19,217 nt of DNA from an uncultured Collinsella sp. (GCA_937997605.1 CALLFD010000167.1:1-19217), one strand, 5' to 3'. Shown: positions 1 through 7,584, numbered from the stretch's first letter. Made by a program: numbers and translations. The notes: generated by a model from the letters alone, not told the origin.

Positions 1-2448
1 GTTTCTTACGACTGGCTCAAGACCATGATCGATATTCCGGAGGATCCCAAGACCCTTTCGGACGAATATATCCGCACCGGCACCGAGGTCGAGGCGATCG
101 ACACCGTGGGCGAGTCCTTCGACCACGTGGTGACCGCCAAGGTGCTCACCAAGACCCCGCACCCCGATAGCGACCACATGTATGTGTGCTCGGTCGACGT
201 GGGCGACAAGAACCTCGACCCCGACGGCAACCCCGCTCCGCTGCAGATCGTCTGCGGCGCGCAGAACTTCGAGGCCGGCGACCACATCGTCACGGCCATG
301 ATCGGCGCCGTGCTTCCCGGCGACGTCAAGATCAAGAAGAGCAAGCTTCGCGGCGTCGTGTCCATGGGCATGAACTGCTCCGCGCGCGAGCTCGGCCTGG
401 GTGGCGACCACTCCGGCATTATGATCCTGCCCGAGGATACGCCCTGCGGTATGCCGTTTGCCGAGTACGTGGGCTCGAGCGACACCGTGCTCGACTGCGA
501 GATCACGCCCAACCGCCCCGACTGCCTGTCCATGATCGGCATGGCTCGCGAGACCGGTGCCATCTTCGACTGCGATTTCCACGTTGAGCTGCCCGCCATC
601 AAGGCCGAGACCGGCCGCGCGACCGACGACGAGCTTTCCGTCGAGATTGCCGACGAGGGCCTGTGCGACCGCTACGTTGCCCGCATCGTGCGCAACGTCA
701 AGGTCGGCCCGTCGCCCGACTGGATGGTCAAGCGCCTTAACGCCCTGGGCGTGCGCCCGCACAACAACATCGTCGACATCACCAACTATGTGATGATGCT
801 CACTGGTCAGCCGCTGCACGCCTTTGACCTGGACACCTTTGCCGAGCGCGATGGCCACCGTCGTGTGGTGGTTCGCGCCGCCCAGCAGGACGAGAAGTTC
901 ACGACGCTCGACGGCGAGGAGCGTACGCTCGACGCCGGCATGGGTCTCATCACCGACGGCGAGCGTCCTGTGGCGCTGGCCGGCGTTATGGGTGGCATGG
1001 ATTCCGAGATTGAGGACGACACCGTCGACGTGATGGTCGAGAGCGCCTGCTTCAACGCCGGCCGCACCTCGCACACCAGCCGTGACCTGTCGCTGATCTC
1101 TGACGCCTCCATCCGCTTTGAGCGCCAGGTCGACGAGACCGGCTGCGTGGACGTCGCCAATGTGACGTGCGCGCTCATCGAGGAGATAGCCGGCGGCGAG
1201 GTCGCCCCCGGCTATGTGGACGTGTTCCCCGCGCCCAAGACCATCGACAGCATCAAGCTGCGCCTGGCCCGCGTGCGCGCCATCTGCGGTGCCGACATCG
1301 AGCCCGACTTTATCGAGCGCTCGCTCACCCGCCTGGGCTGCACCGTCGAGCGCGACGGCGAGGACTTTATGGTCACGCCGCCGAGCTTCCGTCCCGACCT
1401 GCCGCGCGAGATCGACCTGATCGAGGAGGTCCTGCGCCTGTGGGGCATGGGCCGCGTGACGGCGACCATCCCGGCTGCCAAGAACCATATCGGCGGCCTG
1501 ACCCGCGAGCAGAAGCTCACCCGCAAGGTTGGCGAGATCTTGCGCGCCTGCGGCCTCAACGAGACCACGACCTTTGGCTTCGCCGCCCCGGGCGACCTGG
1601 AGAAGATCGGCATGTCCACCGAAGGCCGCGGCTGCCCCGTGGTGCTCATAAATCCGTTGGTCGCCGAGCAGACCGAGATGCGCCGCTCGTTACTGCCGGG
1701 TCTGCTACAGTCTGTGGCCTACAACGAGGCCCACGGCACGCCCAACGTGCATCTGTACGAGGTCGGCAGCCTGTTCCACGGTCGCGAGAACGCCAGCCTG
1801 CCCAAGGAGACCAAGTCCGTAGCGGGCGTGCTGTCGGGCCAGTGGAGCGAGCAGTCCTGGAACATGAAGTACCGTAAGCTGCGCTTCTTCTTTGGCAAGG
1901 GCATTGTCGAGGAGCTGCTTGCCCAGCTGCGCATCGAGAAGGTTCGCTTCCGTCCCGTCGAGGGCGAGGGCTATGCCTTCTTGCAGCCGGGTCGCGCCGC
2001 CGAGGTTCTGTCCGGCGGTGCCGTGCTGGGCTGGGTTGGCGAGATTCACCCCGAGGCGCGCGAGGCTATGGGCATTGACGAGGTCGTCGTTGCCTTTGAG
2101 CTCGACCTGGACAAGCTGATCAAGGGCGCCCGCAACCAGGAGAACTACCGTGAGTTCTCGCAGTACCCGGCCGTTGAACACGACCTTGCTATCGTGGTCG
2201 ACAACACTGTGACCTGCGAGGATCTCGAGCGTCGCATTACGAGTGCCGGCGGCAAACTGCTCGAGGGCGTGCGCCTGTTCGATGTCTACCGCGATCCGGT
2301 CCGCATCGGCAAGGGCAAGAAATCCATGGCCTTTGCGCTTACGTATCGCTCCGACGACCACACGCTCACCAGCGAAGAGGTCGAGAAGGCGCACCAGAAG
2401 ATCGTTACCAAGGTGTGCAAGGGCGTAAACGGCGAGGTCCGCGGCTAG
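1..2448 (+). CDS. pheT: Phenylalanine--tRNA ligase beta subunit, 5' end cut by window
   Basis: This is the beta chain of the cytosolic alpha2-beta2 enzyme that charges tRNA-Phe; the beta chain binds tRNA and edits mischarged Tyr-tRNA. The frame is open from base 1 (VSYDWLK...), and family members start only one to a few residues earlier, so almost the whole protein is present (815 codons, the usual size is about 800). Domains, numbered from base 1: EMAP-type tRNA-binding OB fold at about 41-150; B3/B4 editing region at about 215-390, including the stretch GVRPHNNIVDITNYVM; B5 domain at about 415-485 with the typical FRPDLPREIDLIEEVLRLWG; and a C-terminal ferredoxin-fold anticodon-binding domain at about 720-815, starting near YPAVEHDLAIVV. 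The catalytic subunit gene pheS normally lies directly upstream and would be outside this window. The identification is secure. Confidence 0.97.
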   Translation, partial: VSYDWLKTMIDIPEDPKTLSDEYIRTGTEVEAIDTVGESFDHVVTAKVLTKTPHPDSDHMYVCSVDVGDKNLDPDGNPAPLQIVCGAQNFEAGDHIVTAMIGAVLPGDVKIKKSKLRGVVSMGMNCSARELGLGGDHSGIMILPEDTPCGMPFAEYVGSSDTVLDCEITPNRPDCLSMIGMARETGAIFDCDFHVELPAIKAETGRATDDELSVEIADEGLCDRYVARIVRNVKVGPSPDWMVKRLNALGVRPHNNIVDITNYVMMLTGQPLHAFDLDTFAERDGHRRVVVRAAQQDEKFTTLDGEERTLDAGMGLITDGERPVALAGVMGGMDSEIEDDTVDVMVESACFNAGRTSHTSRDLSLISDASIRFERQVDETGCVDVANVTCALIEEIAGGEVAPGYVDVFPAPKTIDSIKLRLARVRAICGADIEPDFIERSLTRLGCTVERDGEDFMVTPPSFRPDLPREIDLIEEVLRLWGMGRVTATIPAAKNHIGGLTREQKLTRKVGEILRACGLNETTTFGFAAPGDLEKIGMSTEGRGCPVVLINPLVAEQTEMRRSLLPGLLQSVAYNEAHGTPNVHLYEVGSLFHGRENASLPKETKSVAGVLSGQWSEQSWNMKYRKLRFFFGKGIVEELLAQLRIEKVRFRPVEGEGYAFLQPGRAAEVLSGGAVLGWVGEIHPEAREAMGIDEVVVAFELDLDKLIKGARNQENYREFSQYPAVEHDLAIVVDNTVTCEDLERRITSAGGKLLEGVRLFDVYRDPVRIGKGKKSMAFALTYRSDDHTLTSEEVEKAHQKIVTKVCKGVNGEVRG

Positions 2449-2554
2449 GTCCTGCGCCGGATATAGGCAGCGTCGGCTGCCGCCGAGTCTTACGTGACTG
2501 CTATGCCCGGTATAAGGCACCGTTGAGCCTGCATATATGACACGCGCATTACAT

Positions 2555-2589
2555 AACGGCGTGCTGCTTTGTCGGCAGTGCGCCGTTTT
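2555..2589 (+). terminator. Probable rho-independent terminator after pheT
   Basis: AACGGCG at 2555-2561 pairs perfectly with CGCCGTT at 2581-2587. Inside this, CTGC at 2564-2567 can pair with GCAG at 2575-2578. The 3' arm runs into a short T-run (2586-2589). The weak T-tract makes this a moderate terminator call. The -35 box of the next operon sits in its loop, so the two signals overlap. Confidence 0.5.
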
Positions 2590-2597
2590 GCTATGAT
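2569..2597 (+). promoter_or_regulatory. Promoter of the nik-type ECF transporter operon
   Basis: TTGTCG at 2569-2574 and TATGAT at 2592-2597 are separated by exactly 17 bases, a good fit to the housekeeping sigma-factor promoter. The predicted transcription start is near 2604. This places the palindrome at 2608-2635 immediately after the start, where a bound repressor would block transcription. Confidence 0.6.
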
Positions 2598-2607
2598 AGC
2601 CCGCGTC

Positions 2608-2635
2608 GTGTTACGAATCTGACGTTACGTAACAC
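2608..2635. promoter_or_regulatory. NikR-like operator palindrome
   Basis: GTGTTACG at 2608-2615 and CGTAACAC at 2628-2635 form a perfect 8-bp inverted repeat with a 12-base spacer, equivalently GTGTTAC-N14-GTAACAC. From memory, comparative work on nickel regulons gives this half-site and a 13- or 14-base spacing for NikR in some delta-proteobacteria. It sits between the predicted transcription start and the transporter genes, so nickel-dependent repression is the simplest reading. No nikR gene is in the window, so the regulator's identity is inferred. Confidence 0.65.
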
Positions 2636-2692
2636 TGGAAAGGTGATTCAAACGGCGTTGCAATTCCGTGCGCCGATAACCGGGAGGCGTGC

Positions 2693-3778
2693 ATGCACAT
2701 TCCAGATAATTATCTGTCCCCGCAGACCGATGCCGTCATGGCAGTGGCGATGGTGCCTGTTTGGGTTCACTGCATCAAGAAAGTGCGCGCCACGCTCGAT
2801 CGCGAGCACATGGCTTTCCTGGGCATCTGCGCCGCGTTCTCCTTCCTGCTTATGATGTTCAATGTGCCGCTGCCCGGCGGCACCACAGGTCACGCCGTCG
2901 GCGGCGCGCTCATTGCGCTGCTGCTAGGCCCCGAGGCCGCGGCTATCGCTGTCTCGGTTGCGCTGGCGCTGCAGGCGCTGCTGTTTGGCGACGGCGGCGT
3001 TCTGTCGTTTGGCGCCAACTGCTTTAACATGGCCTTTGTGCTGCCGTTTGTCGCTGCTATCGTGTTCCGTGCGCTCAACAGCCGCCTGCACGACAAGAGC
3101 TGGGGCACCTCGGTTTCTGCCGTCGTGAGCGGTTGGGTCGGCCTGTGCCTGGCAGCCCTGTGCGCGGCAATCGAGTTTGGTATTCAGCCGATGCTCTTTA
3201 CCAACGCTTCGGGCGCGCCGCTGTACTGCCCCTTCCCGCTGTCCGTGGCTATTCCGGCCATGTTGATCCCGCATATGCTGGTTGCCGGCGTGATCGAGGG
3301 CGTGGCGACGGCCGCCATCTACGGTTTCATTAAGAAGACGGCGCCGAGCGTTATCGTCGGGCCCGAGGCCGTCGATGGCCAGCTTACTGCCGAGGGCGTT
3401 GCTGCCGAGAAGACCTCGCTGGTCCCCACGCTCATCTTGGTTGCCGTGCTTGTCGTGGCTACGCCGCTCGGCTTGCTTGCCACAGGTGACGCATGGGGCG
3501 AGTGGGACGCCGAGGGCGCCGCGACCGCCGTTCAGGAGGCTGGTGACGACAGTCTGCAGGCTTCGGTCGGCCTTGATACCCCGACCTTTGCCGACGCTCT
3601 GCCTACGGGTGATTACCTGCAGGCCTATTCCGAGGAGCAGGGTCTTGGCTTTGCCGGTCAGGCTGCCATGTATATCCTGTCCGGCGTGATTGGCGTGGCG
3701 GTGCTCACCATCGCATTCCGTCTGATCTCGCTGACGGTTAAGGAAAGCGGTGCTCATGGCAATAGCCGAGCTGCCTAG
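2693..3778 (+). CDS. nikM: ECF-type nickel/cobalt transporter, substrate-binding S component with NikN-like tail (NikMN-type)
   Basis: This membrane protein is the metal-recognising S component of a group I ECF importer. It starts at ATG 2693 after GGGAGG (2682-2687). The N-terminus MHIPD gives the metal-binding Met1 amine and His2. His67 lies in PGGTTGHAVGG, the same number as the third ligand in the solved Thermoanaerobacter NikM structure. FGDGGVLSFGANCFNM (98-113) is the other family signature. Residues 1-215 are the hydrophobic CbiM/NikM core. After a linker there are two further membrane helices (about 243-264 and 325-346) with an acidic extracytoplasmic loop between them, as in fused NikMN proteins where the NikN/CbiN part is attached. 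The length of 361 aa fits such fusions. Substrate choice between nickel and cobalt rests mainly on the NikR-like operator; a CbiM naming is the alternative. Confidence 0.88.
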   Translation: MHIPDNYLSPQTDAVMAVAMVPVWVHCIKKVRATLDREHMAFLGICAAFSFLLMMFNVPLPGGTTGHAVGGALIALLLGPEAAAIAVSVALALQALLFGDGGVLSFGANCFNMAFVLPFVAAIVFRALNSRLHDKSWGTSVSAVVSGWVGLCLAALCAAIEFGIQPMLFTNASGAPLYCPFPLSVAIPAMLIPHMLVAGVIEGVATAAIYGFIKKTAPSVIVGPEAVDGQLTAEGVAAEKTSLVPTLILVAVLVVATPLGLLATGDAWGEWDAEGAATAVQEAGDDSLQASVGLDTPTFADALPTGDYLQAYSEEQGLGFAGQAAMYILSGVIGVAVLTIAFRLISLTVKESGAHGNSRAA

Positions 3779-4592
3779 CTGGCTTGCGGTCGAGCAGCGA
3801 TACGAGCCCGTGGGGGCTCGGCATCGTGTGATGCAAAAGAACGTCCTGCACCTGGCGAGCCTGCTTGAGCGGGTTCGCCTGGGTGGGGGCGCGCACGAGG
3901 GCGGGTCGATGGTCGACCGCGCCCTTTCTTGCGTTTCTGCTCCGGTGCGCCTGGTGGGGATGTTCGTCTGCGTTCTATGCGTGTGTCTGACGCAGAGCCC
4001 GTTGTACCTCATGTTGATGGCGGCTATCGCGCTGGTGCTCGTTGCCGTGCGCCCCGTACGCGGGCTGCGGGCAACCTTTGTGCCGGCGCTTGGCGCTGCG
4101 GGGCTCGCAGTGGTTCTGGCGCTGCCTGCCCTGCTGCTGGGCGCTTCCGCTACGGGCGCCATGCTCAAAATTGCGCTCAAGACGTTCATTAACGTGTCGC
4201 TCGTGCTGGGCGTTTCGTGGACACTCACCTGGAGCCGCATGTCGGCGGCGCTCAAGATGCTGCATCTACCCGACGAAGTTATCTTTACGTTTGATATGGC
4301 GCTCAAGCACATCGAGGTGCTGGGTCGTACGGCGCACAATCTGTGCGAATCGGTCATGCTGCGCAGTGTTGGCCGTGCGCCTGAGGGATTTTCGCGTACC
4401 GATTCGATCGCGGGTATCATGGGCATGACCTTTATCAAGGCGATGGAATGCAGTCGCGCGATGGACGAGGCTATGCTTTGCCGCGGCTTTGCCGGTGCGT
4501 ATCCGGCGCCCGCGCGCGCCGGGTTTGGCTGGCGCGATGCCGTTTATGCAGCCGTTGTGGTTCTGCTCGCCGTGTTGTGCGCAGTGCTGTAG
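3756..4592 (+). CDS. nikQ: ECF transporter transmembrane T component (NikQ/CbiQ family)
   Basis: This is the transmembrane coupling subunit that links the S component to the ATPase. It is 278 aa from ATG 3756. A GTG at 3750, two codons earlier and 5 bases after AAGGA (3740-3744), is an equally possible start. Either way the gene overlaps the end of the S-component gene by 23-29 bases, which indicates translational coupling. Residues 60-155 hold four hydrophobic stretches and 261-278 a last helix. The cytoplasmic part has the two short Arg-containing helices used to contact the ATPase, near MALKHIEVLGR (181-191) and AMDEAMLCRGF (235-245). The N-terminal 55 residues are hydrophilic with a Gly-rich patch (43-50). 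CbiQ is the alternative name; the metal is set by the partner S component. Confidence 0.87.
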   Translation: MAIAELPSWLAVEQRYEPVGARHRVMQKNVLHLASLLERVRLGGGAHEGGSMVDRALSCVSAPVRLVGMFVCVLCVCLTQSPLYLMLMAAIALVLVAVRPVRGLRATFVPALGAAGLAVVLALPALLLGASATGAMLKIALKTFINVSLVLGVSWTLTWSRMSAALKMLHLPDEVIFTFDMALKHIEVLGRTAHNLCESVMLRSVGRAPEGFSRTDSIAGIMGMTFIKAMECSRAMDEAMLCRGFAGAYPAPARAGFGWRDAVYAAVVVLLAVLCAVL

Positions 4593-4612
4593 CGCGGGCG
4601 GTCGAGCCGTCG

Positions 4613-5407
4613 ATGTGGATAGGGAAGGGCGACGTTTTGGCAAACGATACGAATGGCGCGATGGGCGCGAGCGGTGCTGCTGGCGCTGAGACCACGCCGC
4701 TCATCGAGTTTCGCGACGTGGTGTTTTCCTATGCGGGCCATACGGTGGTCGACGGCGTTTCGCTGCAGGCGGACCGTGGAGAGCTCGTTGCCCTGCTAGG
4801 TCCCAACGGCTGCGGCAAGACGACGATCATGCGCCTTATTAACGGCCTTGAACTCGCTGACGCAGGGGCATACCTGTTTGACGGGCACGTGATCGATGCG
4901 GCGTTTCTAAAGGATTCCGCGGCCGCTCAGCGTTTTCATCAGCGCGTGGGCTTTGTGTTCCAGAATGCCGATGCGCAGCTCTTTTGCGCCACGGTGGGCG
5001 AGGAGATCGCGTTTGGCCCGGCTCAAATGGGACTGCCGGCAGACGAGCTCGAGCGCCGCGTCCGCGATGCCATGAAGCTGTTCCAGGTTGCCGATCTGGT
5101 CGATGCCTCGCCCTATCAGCTTTCGGGCGGGCAAAAGAAGCGTGTGGCCCTGGCGGCAGTCGTATCGATGAACCCCGATATCCTAGTGCTCGATGAGCCC
5201 ACCAATGGACTCGACGAGGATTCATGTGACATCGTGGTCAACTTCTTGCTGGCTTACGTCGCGGCGGGTAAGACGGTCTTGATGAGCACACATCACCAGG
5301 ATTTGGTGCGACGCCTGGGTGCCCGTGCAATCTATATCGATCGATATCACCATGTGGTCGAGGCGCCTTCGCCGTCGTATGGAACCGAAAGCGGTGCTAC
5401 GGACTAG
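4613..5407 (+). CDS. nikO: ECF transporter ATP-binding protein (NikO/CbiO family)
   Basis: This cytoplasmic ABC ATPase powers the ECF metal importer. It is 264 aa from ATG 4613. Motifs: Walker A GPNGCGKTT (63-71), Q-loop Gln117, signature LSGGQKKR (170-177), Walker B ILVLDEP (190-196) with catalytic Glu195, and H-loop His at 227/228. The start is uncertain: ATG 4613 has no good ribosome binding site, whereas the in-frame TTG at 4637 lies 8 bases after AGGGAAGG (4621-4628). The TTG may be the real start and would shorten the protein by 8 residues. The conserved domain begins only near residue 30, so neither choice affects function. Only one ATPase gene is present, so it presumably works as a homodimer, as in Cbi/Nik systems. 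It is third in the operon, 20 bases after the T-component stop. Confidence 0.9.
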   Translation: MWIGKGDVLANDTNGAMGASGAAGAETTPLIEFRDVVFSYAGHTVVDGVSLQADRGELVALLGPNGCGKTTIMRLINGLELADAGAYLFDGHVIDAAFLKDSAAAQRFHQRVGFVFQNADAQLFCATVGEEIAFGPAQMGLPADELERRVRDAMKLFQVADLVDASPYQLSGGQKKRVALAAVVSMNPDILVLDEPTNGLDEDSCDIVVNFLLAYVAAGKTVLMSTHHQDLVRRLGARAIYIDRYHHVVEAPSPSYGTESGATD

Positions 5408-5452
5408 TTGCTGCGTAGAGCATGCGTAGCCGCCCGCGCGGCATTGCCGTGA

Positions 5453-5461
5453 TGGTATAGT
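5453..5461 (+). promoter_or_regulatory. Extended -10 promoter for the zinc phospholipase-like gene
   Basis: TGG followed by TATAGT (5456-5461) gives the TGN-TATAAT-type extended -10 element; no good -35 box is seen at 17 bases. The predicted start of transcription near 5468 leaves only about 7 bases before ATG 5475, which argues for ATG 5487 as the translation start. Confidence 0.45.
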
Positions 5462-5486
5462 TATCCAGGTTTTTATGGGGGTGGCT

Positions 5487-6335
5487 ATGCCAAGCTGGAA
5501 CATTCATATCGCTCAGACGGAGCGTTTGCTGGAGCGCACCGGTGCGCTTGCCAATAGCGTGCGCGACCGCAATGCCTTTTTGTTTGGCTGCGTGGTTCCG
5601 GATATCTTCGTGGGCTATATGGTCCCTGGCATCGCCGATCCCATTCCGTATCGCATTACGCACTTTGCAAAGCCCGAGCCTATCCCTAAGCCGCGCGAGC
5701 ACGAGTTCTGGGATACCTATGTGGCGCCGCTGCTCAAAGGGGCGCCTGTTGGTACGCCGGCTGCCGCGACCTCGATCGCCGAGGAGCGCGAGCGACTCAA
5801 TCGGGTGCATTATCCCCAACGCTACAAGGACGCCGAGCCGGTTGCCGGTCCCGGCGCCTGTGAGTTTTCGCTTGCGTCCGAAGATGTGGCGCAGTCGCTG
5901 CTCGATTTAACGCTGGGCGTCTGGTCGCATCTGGTGGCCGATACCGTATGGAATACGCGCGTGAATCAGTACCTGGAGGCGCACGGCGGCAAGCCGTGCG
6001 AGGAATTCCGCATTAAAAAGCAAGGTGACTTTGACTGGTTTGGCAAGACGCTCGGCATTGTTTCTATCCCGCGTGCGACCGATCGCCTGTATACCGCGGC
6101 GGCCCAGTTTGGTCAGTATTCGATTCCGCAAGAGTATGTGCTCAAGACCATTGGCGTCATGCACGAGATTGTGCGCGAAAACCCTGGTGAGCCCGATCAT
6201 CCGCCATACCGTCTGCTGACCGAGGAGTTCTTCGACGCAACGTTTACCGAGGTCGTCGAGCTAACCGAGACGGGTTTTGCCGCCCGCGTCGAATCGCCCG
6301 ATGTGCCCGCGCTGCCCCTGATCGCTAGCTGCTAG
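5487..6335 (+). CDS. Zinc-dependent phospholipase C-like domain protein
   Basis: This 282-aa protein resembles the all-helical zinc-dependent phospholipase C / S1-P1 nuclease fold. Candidate zinc ligands are at the expected places: Trp4 and His7 in the N-terminal PSWNIHIA, Asp39 in FGCVVPDIF, His59 in RITHFAK, and His148/Asp152 in VWSHLVADTVWN. No signal peptide is visible, so it is probably cytoplasmic, unlike the secreted clostridial toxins. A toxin role should not be assumed; the natural substrate is unknown and may be a phosphodiester or phosphate ester. ATG 5487 was chosen because a GGGGG-rich binding site (5477-5481) precedes it; ATG 5475 is a less likely alternative given the promoter position. 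The stop codon overlaps that of the convergent minus-strand gene by four bases. The family assignment is fairly good, the reaction is not established. Confidence 0.7.
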   Translation: MPSWNIHIAQTERLLERTGALANSVRDRNAFLFGCVVPDIFVGYMVPGIADPIPYRITHFAKPEPIPKPREHEFWDTYVAPLLKGAPVGTPAAATSIAEERERLNRVHYPQRYKDAEPVAGPGACEFSLASEDVAQSLLDLTLGVWSHLVADTVWNTRVNQYLEAHGGKPCEEFRIKKQGDFDWFGKTLGIVSIPRATDRLYTAAAQFGQYSIPQEYVLKTIGVMHEIVRENPGEPDHPPYRLLTEEFFDATFTEVVELTETGFAARVESPDVPALPLIASC

Positions 6336-7405
6336 CTGGCTGGCTTGACGGCGAACAGCTCATCCCAATCGACTAATAGCTCCCGCCGAAGGGCATCTTC
6401 GGTGGTGCGTTCCTGATTGGTCTTTGGGATGTAGGGGAGCCCCGCCTTTTTATGGATGAGATCGGCGATGTTGTTAAAGCTCTTCGTGTCTTTGATTTGC
6501 TCATAGGTTATCTGGATAACGTCATAGCCCATGCTGGTGAGGGCGGTGGCGCGCTCGGCATCGGAGAGACTTGCGGCTTCGCCATCGTGGGCGGAGCGGC
6601 CTTGGCATTCCAAGATGACGCCCATGCTGTCAGTGTTGCTCTCGATGAGGATATCGGCGTAGCAACAGGTTTTGTCATACAGTGAGCGCGCGGCGTCGCT
6701 GAGTGGGATGCGCACGTTGTTTGCGATGTTGATGCCCATGCCGCCCTCGTTGCGGGGGAGCGAGACAAGCATGGAGGTCTGTACTTCGAAGGGCGAGGCG
6801 GTCTGCCCCGTCATGTGCTCGGCCGCCCAGCGCAGTTGTTTGACGCCGCGCAGGCCTGCGGCTTGTTTGGCGAACGCGGCGATATCCGTTGCGGTAAGAA
6901 GCGGCGTGCGCTTCCACAAGTTGGTGTCATTGCCCTTGGTGTCGTTAACTCGCTCCCAGCCGCAGTTGGGTGGAATGAGCTTAAGCGAAATAGCTTCATC
7001 GAGTTGTTGTTGCGTTCGCTCGCAGGGCTTAAACACTGCAAAGGAGCCGCACATCTCGTAGCAAGCCATGAGTAACTGGTTGCGTGAGACCTGCGTGGCA
7101 AGGCTGAGCAGCGTGAACTCCGGCGAAGTGACATCAAACCCATGCTCAGTCTGCCAAAACGACCCAGGAGGCGGCTCTTGGGTCAGGAGGTGCGATTTAA
7201 ACAGGCTTCGCGACCCGGATTGTGCCCGAGTGAATACAAGCCTGTGAAGCGGTGCGTGAAGCAGGTCTTTTACAACTGCATGACTTCCGAGGCCGCAACA
7301 TCTGCGATCCATATTGCCAAGGCTAATGGCGGGGTAAAGGCCTAATACCTGCGGCGGGATACGGTGATAGTAAAAAGCGGATTGATCGCATAGCGTCAGG
7401 TCCAT
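6332..7405 (-). CDS. Nuclease-fold protein, DUF559/Vsr-like C-terminal domain
   Basis: This is an uncharacterised 357-aa protein. The C-terminal half has a pattern typical of the PD-(D/E)XK Vsr-like/DUF559 fold, which also occurs in AbiEi-like proteins: Glu207 in SPFEVQTSML, Asp251 in YADILIE, and ECQGRSAH (266-273) in place of the usual E-x-D-G-x-x-H. These are followed by an Arg-helix (DAERATALTSMGYDVIQIT, 282-300), as in the fold's last alpha-beta unit. Gln268 instead of Asp or Lys is unusual and could weaken or abolish cleavage. The N-terminal half (1-200) matches nothing I recognise. Start ATG 7405 follows AGGAGG (plus-strand 7411-7416) by 5 bases; a longer reading from TTG 7474 would begin inside the inverted repeat and lacks a binding site. 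Codon use is less GC-biased than in neighbours, suggesting acquisition. A role in defence, DNA processing or regulation is only inference. Confidence 0.65.
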   Translation of the reverse strand: MDLTLCDQSAFYYHRIPPQVLGLYPAISLGNMDRRCCGLGSHAVVKDLLHAPLHRLVFTRAQSGSRSLFKSHLLTQEPPPGSFWQTEHGFDVTSPEFTLLSLATQVSRNQLLMACYEMCGSFAVFKPCERTQQQLDEAISLKLIPPNCGWERVNDTKGNDTNLWKRTPLLTATDIAAFAKQAAGLRGVKQLRWAAEHMTGQTASPFEVQTSMLVSLPRNEGGMGINIANNVRIPLSDAARSLYDKTCCYADILIESNTDSMGVILECQGRSAHDGEAASLSDAERATALTSMGYDVIQITYEQIKDTKSFNNIADLIHKKAGLPYIPKTNQERTTEDALRRELLVDWDELFAVKPAS

Positions 7406-7450
7406 GACGTCCTCCTGGTCGAAATATGCTTTTGGACCGTGCGATGCCAG

Positions 7451-7456
7451 TGTCAA
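7451..7456 (-). promoter_or_regulatory. Possible -35 box for the nuclease-like gene
   Basis: The minus strand reads TTGACA here, an exact -35 consensus, directly abutting the left arm of the inverted repeat. No convincing -10 hexamer follows at 16-18 bases (AAAAGC lies at 17), so the promoter call is tentative. It lies 46 bases upstream of the start codon. Confidence 0.3.
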
Positions 7457-7584
7457 TTCGGAAGTATGCGGCAAAATCTAAACCCTGTGAGCAGACCTGG
7501 CTTTTGAGGCTAGTTTATCAGGCATTTTGTTGCGAAAAAACGGGGTGTGCTCGGAGGTATCAGAATTTGCCGCATACTTCCGAA
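7457..7584. repeat. Long inverted-repeat element upstream of the nuclease-like gene
   Basis: The left arm TTCGGAAGTATGCGGCAAA (7457-7475) is repeated exactly as its reverse complement at 7566-7584. One mismatch later the match resumes (TCT/AGA), giving a 23-bp arm. Aligning the arms inward, weaker similarity continues for about 30 more bases, including a shared GAGCA-x-ACC block (plus strand near 7489-7497, minus strand near 7552-7544). The whole is thus two divergent copies of a unit of about 53 bases facing each other around an unpaired centre near 7510-7531. There is no coding frame across it. It could be a paired binding site, a hairpin-forming dispersed repeat, or the ends of a tiny mobile element. 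Confidence 0.75.

Noticed and set aside
2466..2481. Hairpin GGCAGC/GCTGCC right after pheT as terminator
   Set aside because: It is a 6-bp stem with no T-run; the hairpin at 2555-2589 is a better candidate.
1705..2520. Minus-strand open frame opposite the end of pheT
   Set aside because: It is an antisense shadow of a conserved gene, with no binding site and no family resemblance.
2924..4438. Minus-strand open frame of 504 codons across the nickel transporter genes
   Set aside because: It spans two real overlapping genes in antisense and reads as Arg/Thr/Ser-rich noise.
7406..7474. N-terminal extension of the nuclease-like protein to TTG 7474
   Set aside because: That start lies inside the inverted-repeat arm and has no ribosome binding site, whereas ATG 7405 has an ideal AGGAGG at 5 bases.
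7457..7584. Insertion sequence or transposon
   Set aside because: There is no transposase frame between the arms and no target duplication flanking them that I can see; only the inverted repeat is supported.
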